Of a stretch of DNA of 64,000 bases, positions 10,641 to 22,463 are shown piece by piece. Location of the stretch: positions 1,984,001 through 2,048,000 of the forward strand of contig CP021220.1 of NCBI GenBank assembly GCA_003999685.1. The letters are read 5' to 3'. Each line of letters begins with the position of its first letter. Position 1 is the stretch's first letter. Origin of the DNA: Taiwanofungus camphoratus. Its lineage: Eukaryota; Basidiomycota; Agaricomycetes; Polyporales; Taiwanofungaceae. Position numbers and translations under genes: made by a program. The notes below the pieces were generated by a model. It saw only the letters and a program-made list of their open reading frames with translations. It was not told where the DNA came from and searched no databases.

Positions 10641-12470
10641 TCACTTCCAAATTTGCTTGGCGGCCTCCACAACCAGCGCCAATTTGCTCCTTTCCTCCTA
10701 TAACGAGCGACGATAGTAAATCAGCTAGGGTGCAAACAAATCAAAGTCGAACGTGCGACTTGCCTCCTCAGAAATGGGATTGCCTTCGAACACTGATGCG
10801 AACCCGCATTGTGGGCTGATACATATCCTGCAAGAACGTCAACATCGCGCGTCCGAATACGCAGCGCGGGTATGTCATCTCACTGATGGAGCGCGTCCGC
10901 CTTCGAGCGCTTGGGATTCCCCTCGGAGATGATCTCAGCAGCCCACTCGACCCGTTTCTTAATATCAGCTATACTTTCGAGCTGTTCTCATTGCTCAATT
11001 CTTTCTGCAGATTGATAGCATATTTAGAAAAGACGGGACTAACGCACAGTTCCATTCTTTGTGGTGATAAGGCCTAGAACGACAACCTTACCGAGCGGCA
11101 GATGTCGTAAAGGTTCGAGACCTCCGGCACGATCCGTGTCATATTCCAGCTGGGAAGAGAAATTAATTAGGCGCACGATTCGACAACGCAGATAGACAAC
11201 TCACATAGTAGCAATCGACGTTCAGATCCCTGAAGAGTTTAACAGCGATACGGCCCAGCCCACCCTCTGAGTAGTGCATTCCCTGGGTATGCAAATCAGC
11301 ATCCGATTTGTGACTTCACGATTAGTAAATGAATACAACCTTGAAGTTTCCCCTACACATGTGGACTCCAACTGTCAGATCTTCAGGTCGACCTCTGAGA
11401 ATATTGTTGTAGACCCCAATATACATGCTCAGCAATGCTTCATGGTCCACTTGAGCCACTTCCATACCCGAAATCATACTTTCCGCACAGAAGAAACAAA
11501 AGTTGGGATCGTCAAATTGAATGTTACGGCATCCCATCTGATATAATTCGTTGATCTCCTCGCGATAGGCTTGGATAAGGTCTGTGAAGTACTCCTCTGG
11601 AGTAATAGGAAATGTACGTAATGGCGTACCCATAATATGATTGCTGGTATCACGTACCATCGTTCTTATAAACGGACGTGTCATAAGTAAGGTCGGACCC
11701 ATGCCGAAGATGCATCCATGTTGGACAATTAATAGTTATCTTGATGTACTTGGCATCCTGACGGTGGTCAGTACAATCCGCCGTAACAGAATACATAACG
11801 GTAATACTACCTCCAGAGGAATCAGTCCTTTGAGGAATTTGAAATCTTCCGTATGAACTCCCCTCATCCTCTTGATCTTGCTCTATACGAAATTCGAATT
11901 GTGTTAGAGTCCCATGCAGCGGACAAGTGACCTCGCTCACCGTGCAGTACTGAGAAGGCCATCCAGTCAATCCCATAGCCTGGAGTACACTTACGTAGGG
12001 GACATATGACTGCACGACGCATTGAGTAGTTGACTATAAATGCAATGGGGTAATTGTTTACCTTGAACTCAGCGAGTGGTCCTATAGATCAACAGTTGAG
12101 GTTTCAAAGAACACCTGGTCAGGGAACGCTCACTGGCTGGAATTGTCACCATGCCATCAAGATTCTCGAACATCCCCTGGTAATAGGCTCCTCTGCCATA
12201 TTGATTGACATTTGAGGACCACATTCAGTGTTAAATCATTCACAAACCATCGCACCTCCGCATTTCGCCGTCCGTGAATGTCTTCATGCCAACCTCTTGC
12301 TGAAGCTTCACGGCCTCTGGGATAGCCTCATCTTCAACGGTCTTGAAATCTTCCGCGGCACATCTGTGCGCTTCAAACTCGAGGCGTTTTGCGACGAGTT
12401 TGGACGGGCGAAGGAGCGAACCGATGTGTTCAGCACGAAAAGGAGGATTGAGGTGTATCTGTGGGACCAT
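10641..12470 (-). CDS. UROD/MetE-like protein (methionine synthase C-terminal fold)
   Basis: Relative of the catalytic half of cobalamin-independent methionine synthase; the substrate of this fungal branch is not established. I read twelve exons: 12470-12256, 12192-12134, 12081-12062, 12009-11941, 11882-11811, 11757-11658, 11596-11340, 11282-11205, 11149-11048, 10981-10884, 10827-10764, 10697-10641, 396 aa with every phase matching. Landmarks: RAEHIGSLLRP, CPTWMHLRHGS, RNIQFDDPNFCFF, VHMCRGNF (His and Cys, likely zinc ligands) and ISPQCGFASVFEGNP (third Cys). The last junction works only with a GC donor (GAG|gcaagt at 10763). It is transcribed in the same direction as PAL1. Confidence 0.88.
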
Positions 12471-13277
12471 GATTGAAATGGAGTTCGGGAGCCAAGGTCG
12501 AGCTTAAGCTATAACGAACACGGACGTTTCAATACTTATGTATCAAGGGATGTCGTAACGGGCTGCTGGAGAGATTTCATTCGCAGATCCGAAGAGCAAG
12601 CCTTTAATTAGAGCCAGCGATGTGTTCTATTAATCCATCCATGGCACCATGGCCGTATTAATCGCAAATTCAATGTCAATCTAAAAGAACGAATAACCCA
12701 AGCTCCAAAAGTAATCCTATGGCAGTGACAAATACAAAAGGGGACTTATGCATACGACATGTACCGTACCGTGTGATATCGCCAGCAGTTTGGAGGACTC
12801 CGGCTGCGCTAATCGGCTTATTTGCTGATTACGATTTTGGAGGAACTTGTTGCGACCCTGCACGCCGCTCGCACATTCATGCAAGCACAATAACAGTAGA
12901 GGCGCTGAATCGTATGAATCACAAGATAGGTGAAGTCCGTCGGTGCTTGAGGTGAAGTTTGCTATTGTCCAATGTACAGAGAAAGACAACGAGCAGCACT
13001 TGTGCGGGCTGTCAGACAACAGGCAGCGAGAGCTTACGAGAACAGGAAGAGCATCGACACTACTGTCACATTGTGAGAGCAGCTTCTTGTGGGACGAACT
13101 TGCCAACATGGGACTCGAAGAAATAGGTAAATGGTAAGCCTGTTTCCGACTTGCTGTGACCGTGTTAGAAAGGATGAGTCACGTGAACAAGCGGGCGCTG
13201 CGCCATCCCCGCTAGTTGCCGAGATAGCAAACCGAATTTCTCGTCGTCAGTCCTCCCCCAAGACAACCCTCCTCAAG
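12471..13277. other. Gene-poor spacer before RPL13
   Basis: About 800 bp. A 130-codon minus-strand frame (12717-13109) has no recognisable domain and low-complexity Ser/Leu content. Nothing else seen apart from the RPL13 leader at the right end. Confidence 0.45.
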
Positions 13278-13473
13278 GTGAGTATGCTTTCATATGATAT
13301 GGGAATGCTGCAGAACGCTGCTATGCAGCCCTTTCGAACGATCGGAGCAGTTTTCTTGCCCAAATCTTAGAGAGAAAGAGCTGGATCGACGGTGCACCTG
13401 TTGGATGTAGTCTATTCTGGGTGCCAACGAACTCTGCGTGATAGGCATTGCTAACCGTCTCTGTTGTTTCTAG
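13278..13473 (+). other. 5' UTR intron of RPL13
   Basis: A strong donor (aag|gtgagt at 13278) and a pyrimidine-rich acceptor (ttgtttctag ending at 13473) lie 8 nt before the ATG. Long leader introns are common in fungal ribosomal protein genes. Confidence 0.6.
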
Positions 13474-13481
13474 ACATAACG

Positions 13482-14281
13482 ATGGGGTTTGCACACAATA
13501 ACGGTGCGTTTTTTCTCCTGAAAAAAATGAGACAAGAACATGTGTAATGATACAGCACGTCTGCAGTCCTCCATCAGAACCACTTTCGCAAGGACTGGCA
13601 AAGCCGTGTCCGCACCTGGTTCGACCAGCCCGGCCGCAAGCTCCGCCGTCGTCAGGCTCGTAAGACCAAAGCCGCCAAGCTTGGTGTCCGTCCTCTCACC
13701 CTCCTCCGCCCCGCTGTCCGTGCCCAGACTGTACGCTACAACAGGAAGGTTCGCGAGGGCCGAGGGTTCACGCTTGCTGAACTCAAGGAGGCAGGCATTG
13801 GTAAGAAGGAAGCTCGTGGCATCGGCATCGTTGTTGACCACCGGAGGAGAAATTTGAGTGAGGAGGGCAAGGCGCTCAACGTGGAGCGTCTGAAGGCGTA
13901 CAAGGCGAGGTTGATTGTGTTCCCGCGCAACGCTCAGAAGCCCAAGAAGGGTGACTCTACCGTGCGTACCATTCAGAACATTTTGATGCGTTATGCTGAA
14001 AAGTGAAATAGGGTGATGAACTCACCGCCCCCACAACCCGCACTAATCTCACCCTCCCCGATCCCTACGAATACGAGGCACCTCGCACGATCACTGAGGA
14101 AGAGAAGGAGTTCCAGGCATACCGCACCCTCCGCAACGAGCGTGCTATTGCTCGGCATGAGGGCAAGCGCAAACAGCGGGAAGCCAAGGTTCGTATTTAC
14201 TCGAAATGTGGTTAGCGTGTGCCTACTGACATAGTCATGTTATTGCAGAAGGCCGAGGAAGAGGCGAACAAGAAGAAGTAG
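13482..14281 (+). CDS. RPL13: 60S ribosomal protein L13 (eL13)
   Basis: Cytosolic large-subunit protein. Four exons: 13482-13503, 13567-13961, 14012-14188, 14249-14281, giving 208 aa (yeast 199, human 211). The tiny first exon encodes MGFAHNN, then [50 protein letters not shown] and a lysine-rich end EEEANKKK. Frames close exactly. A leader intron precedes the ATG. The gene converges on the desaturase, whose stop is about 270 bp downstream. Confidence 0.96.
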
Positions 14282-14547
14282 AGTTTCTTTTTGGCACTTT
14301 CCTCATCTTTCTGTCCATACCTGCACCTATGCTCTACGCATCACTCATGTATTCAAAATTTGGCTGTGCTGGGGCTTTTCGCGTCACATGCTACATGCAA
14401 TCAATATGACGACCGCGCCTTTGCTTTACTAGTAAGCGTCCCTGTTTAGTAAATTGATCACTCGGCACGAGCAAAGCGGACAACACACCCCCCATTCATT
14501 GAGCGAGGAACAGATATAGAATACCTAAGTGGATGCAATCCATTGCC

Positions 14548-16338
14548 TCAACCCTTGACAGCCTCCTGAATTTCAGCATCCGCCACCATGTGTACAATCT
14601 TTACTTGGTCCGCTACTGATTTCAACACACCTCTCACGTCGCCGTTGCCCTCTACAAATCCGAACTCAGCGTATTCCAATCCCTGCTCCTGCGCAAACTC
14701 CTTGACGAGCATACTAGCTTTGCGGAGATTGTGTCGGGGTAGACGCGGGAAGAAGTGATGTGTTACCTGGAGATGAAGACCACCGTGAATGAACTCAATT
14801 TCAGGCGGGCAGATCACGTCAACCGTAGTGCGGAGCTGGCGCGCAGGGAAGGACTCGGTCACGCCTAAATCGGCAGTTGATCGCGAGAAATGGGAAAGAA
14901 CAATCTAGGGTGTACTGGTGAGATTTTTTGTAACAGCAACGGATTCATTGGGCGCATTCACCTGGATATGCACCGGACAGGCTGTAATATTACTGACAAG
15001 TAAGTAAACAAGTGACTTGCGCCATGTTCCACATCCTCGCAGTACAGATATGTACCAGCAGCAGAACAAGCTAAGGCAGAAAATTTCCATCCACCACCAC
15101 CATCGCCCCCCTACAGCCCGCTTTGGCTGTCGGGCAGTTTTCGCTAGGAAGGAGTACGATTGAACATACAGGTTAAAGCGCGCCAAGGACAAGATTACGT
15201 AAAACAGTTTGTGCTGGAGAGGGATGAAGAGTTCAGCAAGGAAGTCGAAGACCACAACACGCTTGTAGTATGATGACCAGAGCGAATTGAAGAACGCGGG
15301 TGAGATGGCGAAGAATGGGAGATGTTGTATGTCAGGATCACTGTTCAAGGGGTTGGTTGAGGCTGCGCGTCTATAATGACAGTAACGTACTGAGAAGGAT
15401 GATTCGTGACCACTTGAAGATGTGCGGTCATCATTCTGCCCCTCGGATAAATCTAAGTGTTCGACTTACGGTGATGTACATTGTGACTCTGAAAAACTCG
15501 CGTTAGATACTATACATAGTTCATATACGTAAATACTAACATCGACCCACCAACCAATACTCAGACCTCCAATGAAATCAGCGACGAAGATGGCAATAAG
15601 CCGATCCATTGTCCAGTCATGGGTGACACCGAGATGACCAAGGTCATGAGCAAAGAAAGTCAGTTGATGCCAGAGCAGTCCGAGACAGAAGGCACTGGGA
15701 ACCAGCCATCCTTTCATGTAGAGAAAGGCAGAGAAGACAGCAAGCAGGGTATAGCGGACGAATTCGGGACCGTAACCCGTCAGGAAGGGAGTTTTGTAGA
15801 GCCCTGCGTCTACAACACGCTTGTGGAGTATCTTGTAAGCTACTGAATGCTCTGCTTGGATCTTGGGGGACAGTGAGGTGGGGGGAGGTAGCAACACCGA
15901 AAGGGATGGCGCAGACGGCGTGCATTCCTCCTTTTTGACCAGCAATATCTGAGAGGAAGGGGAAAGCTCCGTATCTTCGACAGACCTCACTGCCGCTGCC
16001 TCATTGTACCACTCGTCTTTACCGTCCTTTCCAAGCCTCCTAACCCAACCGTTCATGACGGGAGGAACGAGCGGTTCCCAACCAGCTTCTCCGACTTCCA
16101 CACCGCCGATCACGTAACTCTTCATCTTTCGTAGCGTTTCATCGGAGTGAAACGCATGAATCTCGTCTGTTGCATCGCGTCCAACGAAGTGAAGGACGGC
16201 AAGGGTACCGCCAGGGTGTGCCGAAAGCCATGAGGGGGGAATACGGACGACCTTGTTTTCGAGGATGACGAGAGTCTCGCCCGCGAGGATACGGTCGGCG
16301 ATTTGATCGCGAGTCCATATTACGGAGGGAAGATCCAT
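14548..16338 (-). CDS. Cytochrome b5-fused desaturase, delta-8 sphingolipid type
   Basis: Probably introduces a delta-8 double bond in the sphingoid base of fungal glucosylceramides, in the ER membrane. Exons: 16338-15541, 15488-15470, 15412-15391, 15340-14962, 14904-14548; 524 aa. The N-terminal cytochrome b5 domain carries HPGG (heme His) and a second His in the FVGRDATDEIHAFHS block. Three histidine boxes follow: HDLGH; SHNVHHLVTNHPSHDPD; and QVTHHFFPRLPRHN, with the Q-x2-HH form typical of front-end desaturases. Hydrophobic membrane segments lie between them. The second box is split over two very short exons of 19 and 22 nt. Substrate assignment is from family resemblance; another front-end desaturase is possible. 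Confidence 0.9.
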
Positions 16339-16532
16339 TTACTCGCGATGCAAGGTAGCACTGGTAGCAACTCCGGATCGGTCACTGTGGACGAGTTGCC
16401 CCCGTGTATTTCGTTATTATAACAGCCACCCCGAACAAACAACATCAAATCACGCGAGTTCGAATTCGCCACTAGGCTCTCACTATCATTTTTCTTTTCT
16501 CAAGCCGCTGGGCGGCTGTGCACAGCATTGGA

Positions 16533-19255
16533 ATGGTTAAGTATATCAGATCGAAGGAGCTCTCCAGGCGGGAGCTCCGCAAGATTTTGCGGCTCAATAT
16601 TGAATATCAACCGCGGTCGAATGATGGGCTCAAAGGGCCGTCGCTTGCGTCGGGTTCGGCTCCTTCAAGCAACAGGATGCCCGCAGTTAAGAAATCAAGA
16701 CGGTTCTTACCGCGTGCACGAAACACTGGGGGGAAACACAAGCCGATTCTGGTTGCTGACCTCGCGTCTCCTCGGAAGAAGAAGACGTTGCCTAAACTGG
16801 ACGTCGTTAGCAATGACTGCAGTGACGCGTCAGTCTTTCACGATTGTGTATACCGTTCCTTGTCTGATGTCGATCGTCAGTTCTGAAGAAGAAATGTCAG
16901 CGTTGCTGAACGCGTTTCACAGCCGTATCTGTCAGACAGCAGACAAGTTTAAGGATGATACCAGAAGGCTCGATGCTCTAAGGGCCACTACGCCAGTACC
17001 GCCAATTTTATCTCCTGGACCCAAACGTCATAACAAGTTGATCCTGCAGAAATTGTTGAACGCCGAATTCCGGCGGTCCCCAGTCCTTTCTCATAATAGT
17101 GTTCCTACTAAACCAACGGCTTCATCCGAACAACCACAAGTCTCACGAAACAGTTCAGGCACTAGCGACTCAAAGATTCTTCAGTGTGACGAAGTTGGAG
17201 ATACTACGTCGTCATCCTTTAGGACTGCCGACGTTGCTGTCGGTTATCCAGCTGTAATGAAGGCAAAAGCCTCATGTTCAAAGGCGCAGCCGACTTCATC
17301 AACAACACCCAAAGCTGCGCGCTCATCTTCAGGAAACGTAAAACGTTCAAGTTCCTCCCAATGTAGGCATACTCGCATCTCGCCAATCCGGCCCTTTACG
17401 CTTCTGGTCAAGAACGTTTCTGAAACTCCAGGTATTAAGACTGAAATACTACCATCTACTCCCACAGTTCATATATCTTGCGATGTACATCACCGTTGCA
17501 CAGAAATATTGGGACTTCTAGATAGCAACCAGCTGAATCAAGAATTCGAGGATAATCTTGACAGTGCCACGGTCAAAGCAATCCTGGAACGAGATAAAGA
17601 ATCCTCTTCTATGAAGAAACCGACCTCCGCTCCGCTCCTTCTGCTTAAGCCTGCTTTTGACAAACAGAATCCTTTTCTGTTACCTATCGCTCGAGAAGTC
17701 AAACCAACGGTTGAACAGCTTACGGGTCTCCCTCGCACCCCACCTCGCACAGCTTCCGCCCCTTTCAAGTCTAATTGTTCTACTGGTGCGAAACCTCATG
17801 CTTCAACATCGGTGAAATCCGTCGTATGTGAGCATTCCTCAGCCGCTGGGCAAGCGAGGTCGGCAACTGCCATGAAAATGAACATAAATCGGAAATTATC
17901 TGGACCTCTTCTAACGCCTGCGGCTATAGCTGGGCCGTCAGTGGGTGTCAAGACTGATGCCTCTTGCACTAGCCATTCAGCACGTATGGAACCTCTGAAT
18001 GTTTCCTGTGTGGATTCTTCTCGAGCTCCTAGTTGCTCTCTTGATTCTAAGCGACAGTTATCGGACAAGATATTCCCTGGCGATGCGTCTCTCTCCAAGG
18101 AACAGCCTTCGCCGCAGGTAATCTCAAAGGATGGTACAAAATCCTGGATAGGCGCTGGACTACACTGTTCTTGTCCTTTCTTGCTCTCGGGTAAGGACAA
18201 ATATGAACACTCTCCTTATGCCCTTTCTAGTGTGGCCAAGTCTTCGTCAATAAGGCCGGACACCAAAGTTGGCCGTTCTGACGCACCAAGTCAATCCTGT
18301 CGTAGCAGGCCAGCGTCCTCAGTTTGCATCGATACAGCGGCTTCTTACACTCGCAGGACAGCACCCACTACTTGCACTTCTTCCAGCAAGGCACTACCCA
18401 TGTGCGATGCTCATATCAGGGACCAACAGCCCACGTCAACTGCTAGTGTTTGTGATACTAGCGTTCGTCAGCCAAAACCCACTCATGGCAAACATGGCAA
18501 AATCGATGGGACTCTTGCTTCCAAGAATTATTCCTTTCGGACCAAACAAAGCTCCTTTCGTTCCTTTAGGCTCAAAACGTCCGTCATCCTCCTGAGCGTG
18601 CGCCCCTCGCTGGTAGGCTACAGCCGAGTGCGCGTCTCCTCTTTGCGGGTCAAGACTACCACAAGTAATTATCCTGTTAGCCATTCTGACTTCAATTCCA
18701 ATTTTCGTACTGTTTCAGCATCGGGGTCGACAAAGCATCATCTATTTTGTACTTGCGCAGCGCATCGTGCATCCTCAGTGGCGATGGCGAAATCTTTGAC
18801 GTCAAGGTCCTCAGCGCCACCCTCGAAGCCTAAATGGGTGACCGTTGCTCCTCCTCCGGCTGAGCGGTGTCGCAATTCAGGCCTGTCCATTGTCGGGTCA
18901 CCTAATTTGTCCGTCAGCGGCACGCCGGATGTGTCTTGTGTGCGATCTCTCCCGAGAAGTTCCCGACACGGCCCTCTTTCGCATTTGCCACGGAATATCC
19001 TTGATGACAGAGCGGGTGTCGGAGCGAGCGCGCTTGACTCGCAGTCGTCGGCATCGGAAACATTGGACATCCCGCGCCAGAGCCATCTCCAGAACATGGA
19101 GTATGAAAGCCTTTTCCACGTTGTTGGTAAGGGGCTATTGAGACTGGTCTGGAGAGTGTTTGCACGTAGATAACGCAAGTCATCAAAATCCAATTTCGGT
19201 ATCTCGGCATGGTGCTGACGGGAGTCGTCTAGGTCGACAGCTTGTGATGCAATAA
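16533..19255 (+). CDS. Large Ser/Thr-rich protein of unknown function
   Basis: I do not recognise this protein. Exon 1 (16533-16828) encodes a basic start with MVKYIRSKELSRRELRK and PRKKKTLPKL, a possible nuclear-localisation stretch. A phase-2 intron with good signals (gtcagt...gtcag) joins it to a long open exon from 16881 through an acidic SNDCSDASEEEMS segment and a predicted helical part (ALLNAFHSRICQTADKFKDD). The remaining ~700 residues are Ser/Thr/Pro-rich and probably disordered. The long exon can end at a stop at 19173; a good donor (gtaagg at 19127) and an acceptor ending at 19169 would instead give a last exon 19170-19255. Length is about 860 aa either way. Very biased composition; no known domain. 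Confidence 0.6.
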
Positions 19256-19666
19256 TCCTGTTCCTTTTGCCATTCACACTTTAGATATGCTAGAGATCCA
19301 TCTGTATGTCCCATTCCTATACCATCTAAAGCACTGGCTGCTTCATCGTCATTTGTTCGAGAGGGATTATTGAATCGCGCAACTTGAATCCATGCGGAGG
19401 CGAATTAAGACTCAGCGAACCATCAATCGAGCTGATATCTGCATAGTCCGCATATTCTCTTGTACACATGTGGACCTGTATGACAGGTAGCGCCCTGAAG
19501 TCAAAAGCAGGCGGTAGATGTCACTCGCTAACAGCCTCACCGCCGTCCACTTTGTCGCTGGCCGGAGCCCGCAACAGCTTTCCGTCTTTCTTTCGTTCAA
19601 TATCCATTCCTTATAGTACATCTTCAGGCCTGCAGGGTGCAATAGGTTTTCAGATTCATTTCTAGC
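19256..19666. other. Spacer before membrane-protein gene
   Basis: About 410 bp with no coding homology; presumed promoter and leader of the following plus-strand gene. Confidence 0.45.
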
Positions 19667-21573
19667 ATGCGCCTCCGCTTGGGGCTCTTGCTGACTGTAT
19701 TGTCCTCATGGCTGTCTTCGCGAGCGTATGCGGCCAACTTCACCTTTTCCTACGGGAACCCCACACAATGCGACGACTTTTCCGTCTCATGGACAGGCAC
19801 GTACATCTTATTCATATAACGCCACATCTTGTTTATTGGAATACATCCCCTGAGCAGGTGGAACACCGCCGTTCCAGCTTTCCCTAATACCCGTGCGTCT
19901 TACGGTGCCCAATCCTCCCTAGATACACACATGAATGTCGTTCACAGGCGTTTGATGTTCCACTGACGACTTCGATTCCTTCCTCTAACTTCAGCAATGG
20001 AAAAGGCTCGTTCCAAGTACAGCTCCCATTCGCTCAAAAGCAACAGATACTCGTCGTCATGTCCGACGCTAGTGGCTTCGCGTCCGGCGGCATCTCGAAC
20101 GTACTATCTGTAGGTCCCTCCACTAGCGGATCACAGTGCAACACGACGGATCGAGGTGTGTTAATCCTTCCGACTGCGCAGGTTGCACTTGTTTGACCAT
20201 GATTGCAATTCTACATCCGTTGATTTCACATATGACACTGATTCGGCCCTGGCACAATGCAGGTAGGATGATTATGATCATTCTGAGCCGCGCTTGAAAC
20301 AAGTCAGTCTGATATTATGCGGTAATAGGACTTATACCTTCAGTGACTACGGAGGAGCGGTGCAGCCTGTCAGTATAACAGTAAGTTACTAGAGGATTAG
20401 ACATTGGACGCGTTTCACGGTGCCGTGTAGGGGCTCATCCCAGGAGGCAATTCTTTTATCTTGAACCCACCGACCGGTCCTACTTCCTTTGACTGGATCA
20501 CCGATGTTGCTTCTGGCACCTTCATTGTTTTTGTGATGACGGACTCGAAGGGTCGCCAAGGTGGCAGCACTCAGATCAATCTAGTCGGTTTGTCAGACGA
20601 TGCCACCTGCCTTACTGGCAGTGTGCCTTCCTCAGTCGCCAATCCTCCCTCCGCAACGGCCTCCGGAACCAGCAGCTCCAGCTCCAGCTCCAGCTCCATT
20701 TCTAACCCCACAAACCCTGTCGGGGGAGACTCGAGCCGGTCAGCAGTATCGGGGGGAACTATTGCTGGTGCTGTCATAGGCGGACTGATCGGTCTTGTCA
20801 TCTTGACCTCGCTCATCGTGTTTTTCCTCAAGAAGCGAGCTCATAGCGGACGCTTTTACGACGAGGGCTCGTATGCTTACCGCCCAACGCGTAGAAAGCA
20901 ACCTGTTGACCTGGCACATGAGACCTCCGATTCCATGCCCGCCCCTCTTGTCCACCCGTATCCCTTCTACAATAGATCTGACAGTGCCCTGAACGAAGAG
21001 TACACTGCCCCGCCGGCGTCTGTAGCTAGCCTTATGAACGGAGGGAGTCCATATGGGTCTACAATGTTTCCGCTCACAGACGGAGTGTCGACTATCTCAA
21101 GGCCAGATTCGGGAGTGGGTGGTACACCAGAATCCGTAGGATTTGCGCATGTTCGGCAGAACAGTGCTGCCTCGTCATGGCAAGATCAAAGCACGTCCTC
21201 AGGGGCTAGGCGGAAAGCTGGTGTGGCTGGCATGCCGAGTTATCAGGCTCCTGCGCGTTTCATCCTGCACACAGATGCAGAAGATGCAGAGCCCGAGGAG
21301 GTCGTCGAACTTCCTCCGCAATACAGCGAACGACGGGCGCCGCCGGGTATCACAAAGCTTGCGGAAGAAGGCGGTGCATCTACCATGCCGTCTACACATG
21401 CGGCTGCAACTCCAGTCCTATCCCCACCCATGTCTCCACCACCTGGTAGACAGTCGAATACGACGGCGGCACGCCCAGAGCCATCATTAGGAATTTTTGA
21501 GCAAGACGATCATGGATCCATTGCAGGTCTACAAGACCCTTTGTCACCGGGTCCTCCGACGCCACGGCCATAG
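19667..21573 (+). CDS. Single-pass membrane protein with secreted N-terminal domain
   Basis: Belongs to a family of mushroom-type fungal single-span proteins of unknown function. Exon 1 (19667-19796) begins with a signal peptide (RLGLLLTVLSSWL, cleavage near AYAANF). The next exon (19858-19892) restores SWTGGTPPFQ, conserved in the family, only if a GC donor is used. Later exons include 19948-20155, 20329-20380 and 20431-21573. The stretch between about 20156 and 20262 contains family-like coding (DFTYDTDSALAQC) but I cannot find an acceptor that keeps frame. A Ser-rich stalk precedes one membrane helix (TIAGAVIGGLIGLVILTSL) and a basic stop-transfer KKR. The long cytosolic tail is disordered and has a PPQY motif, a possible Rsp5/Nedd4 WW-domain ligand. 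Confidence 0.75.
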
Positions 21574-22463
21574 ACTTGGGCAAGAGTGAAAGCGTACAGT
21601 TTGTAGCGTGAGGAAGCGGTGACTTCCTCGTGTCTCTCTCCTGCCGTTGCCTCTCGACTCTCGACGACCGCCTACATCTCTTTCACCAGCCACACGCAGC
21701 TCCTTTCATGACGATGAATAACTTCTTAAATTCCAGTATTTATTTCCCGGACACTTTCTCTTCATCTTATACTATCTCCGTACAACTTCTCCACTTAAAA
21801 CGCCTATTCAACTTCCGCTTTTTTGCACTTTCTCGCTTACTTTAGTCTTGGCACACGTATCCTTCCATCCGTTGAACGTTCCACAACTTTTCCGAAGTGC
21901 TCATGTGGCTGACTCAATTTCCCTGCCTGCCGGTCCGGTGTATTTGCATTTCTTGTCCCCTCAAGTGGTGTCAACTGTACCATTACACACAATGCTGTTA
22001 CTACTGCGGCAGAGCACATTTGTAGTCAAGAAAGTATTCTATCAGTCACGCCAATAATGTGCATGTCTGACGAGCCAGCAGTTCTAAACTATTGCGTGTG
22101 TACCGTCTTGACTGATATTCTGTGCGTAGGAGGAATATAGAAGAGATAGCGATAGAATATCGAGGGTGAGCAAATACAACTCTACTGGGCGCATACATGG
22201 GAGACGTTGTGTACTACTGGGATGTACGTGGCCGAACACGGGGATAGGGGGAATTGGATTAATGTGCGAACAGTAAATTGAAGGGTGGTCACGAAGTTAG
22301 AGTGCTAGAAGACATTTCCTCTGGATACAAACAACGACATAAACGAAGATGGACGTGAAAGGGGAAGAGGACAGATAGAATACAATTACATTAGCTCGCA
22401 CCGCGCACGTCGCCGCCGTAACAATGATACAGACGCTCTGTCGACGCAACCATTCACTGGGCT
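21574..22463. other. Convergent spacer, no gene seen
   Basis: About 890 bp, pyrimidine-rich at its left. Only short frames without homology. It contains the 3' ends of the two converging genes. Confidence 0.45.

Noticed and set aside
12717-13109. A 130-codon minus-strand frame as a gene
   Set aside because: No domain, no splice context, Ser/Leu-rich low complexity.
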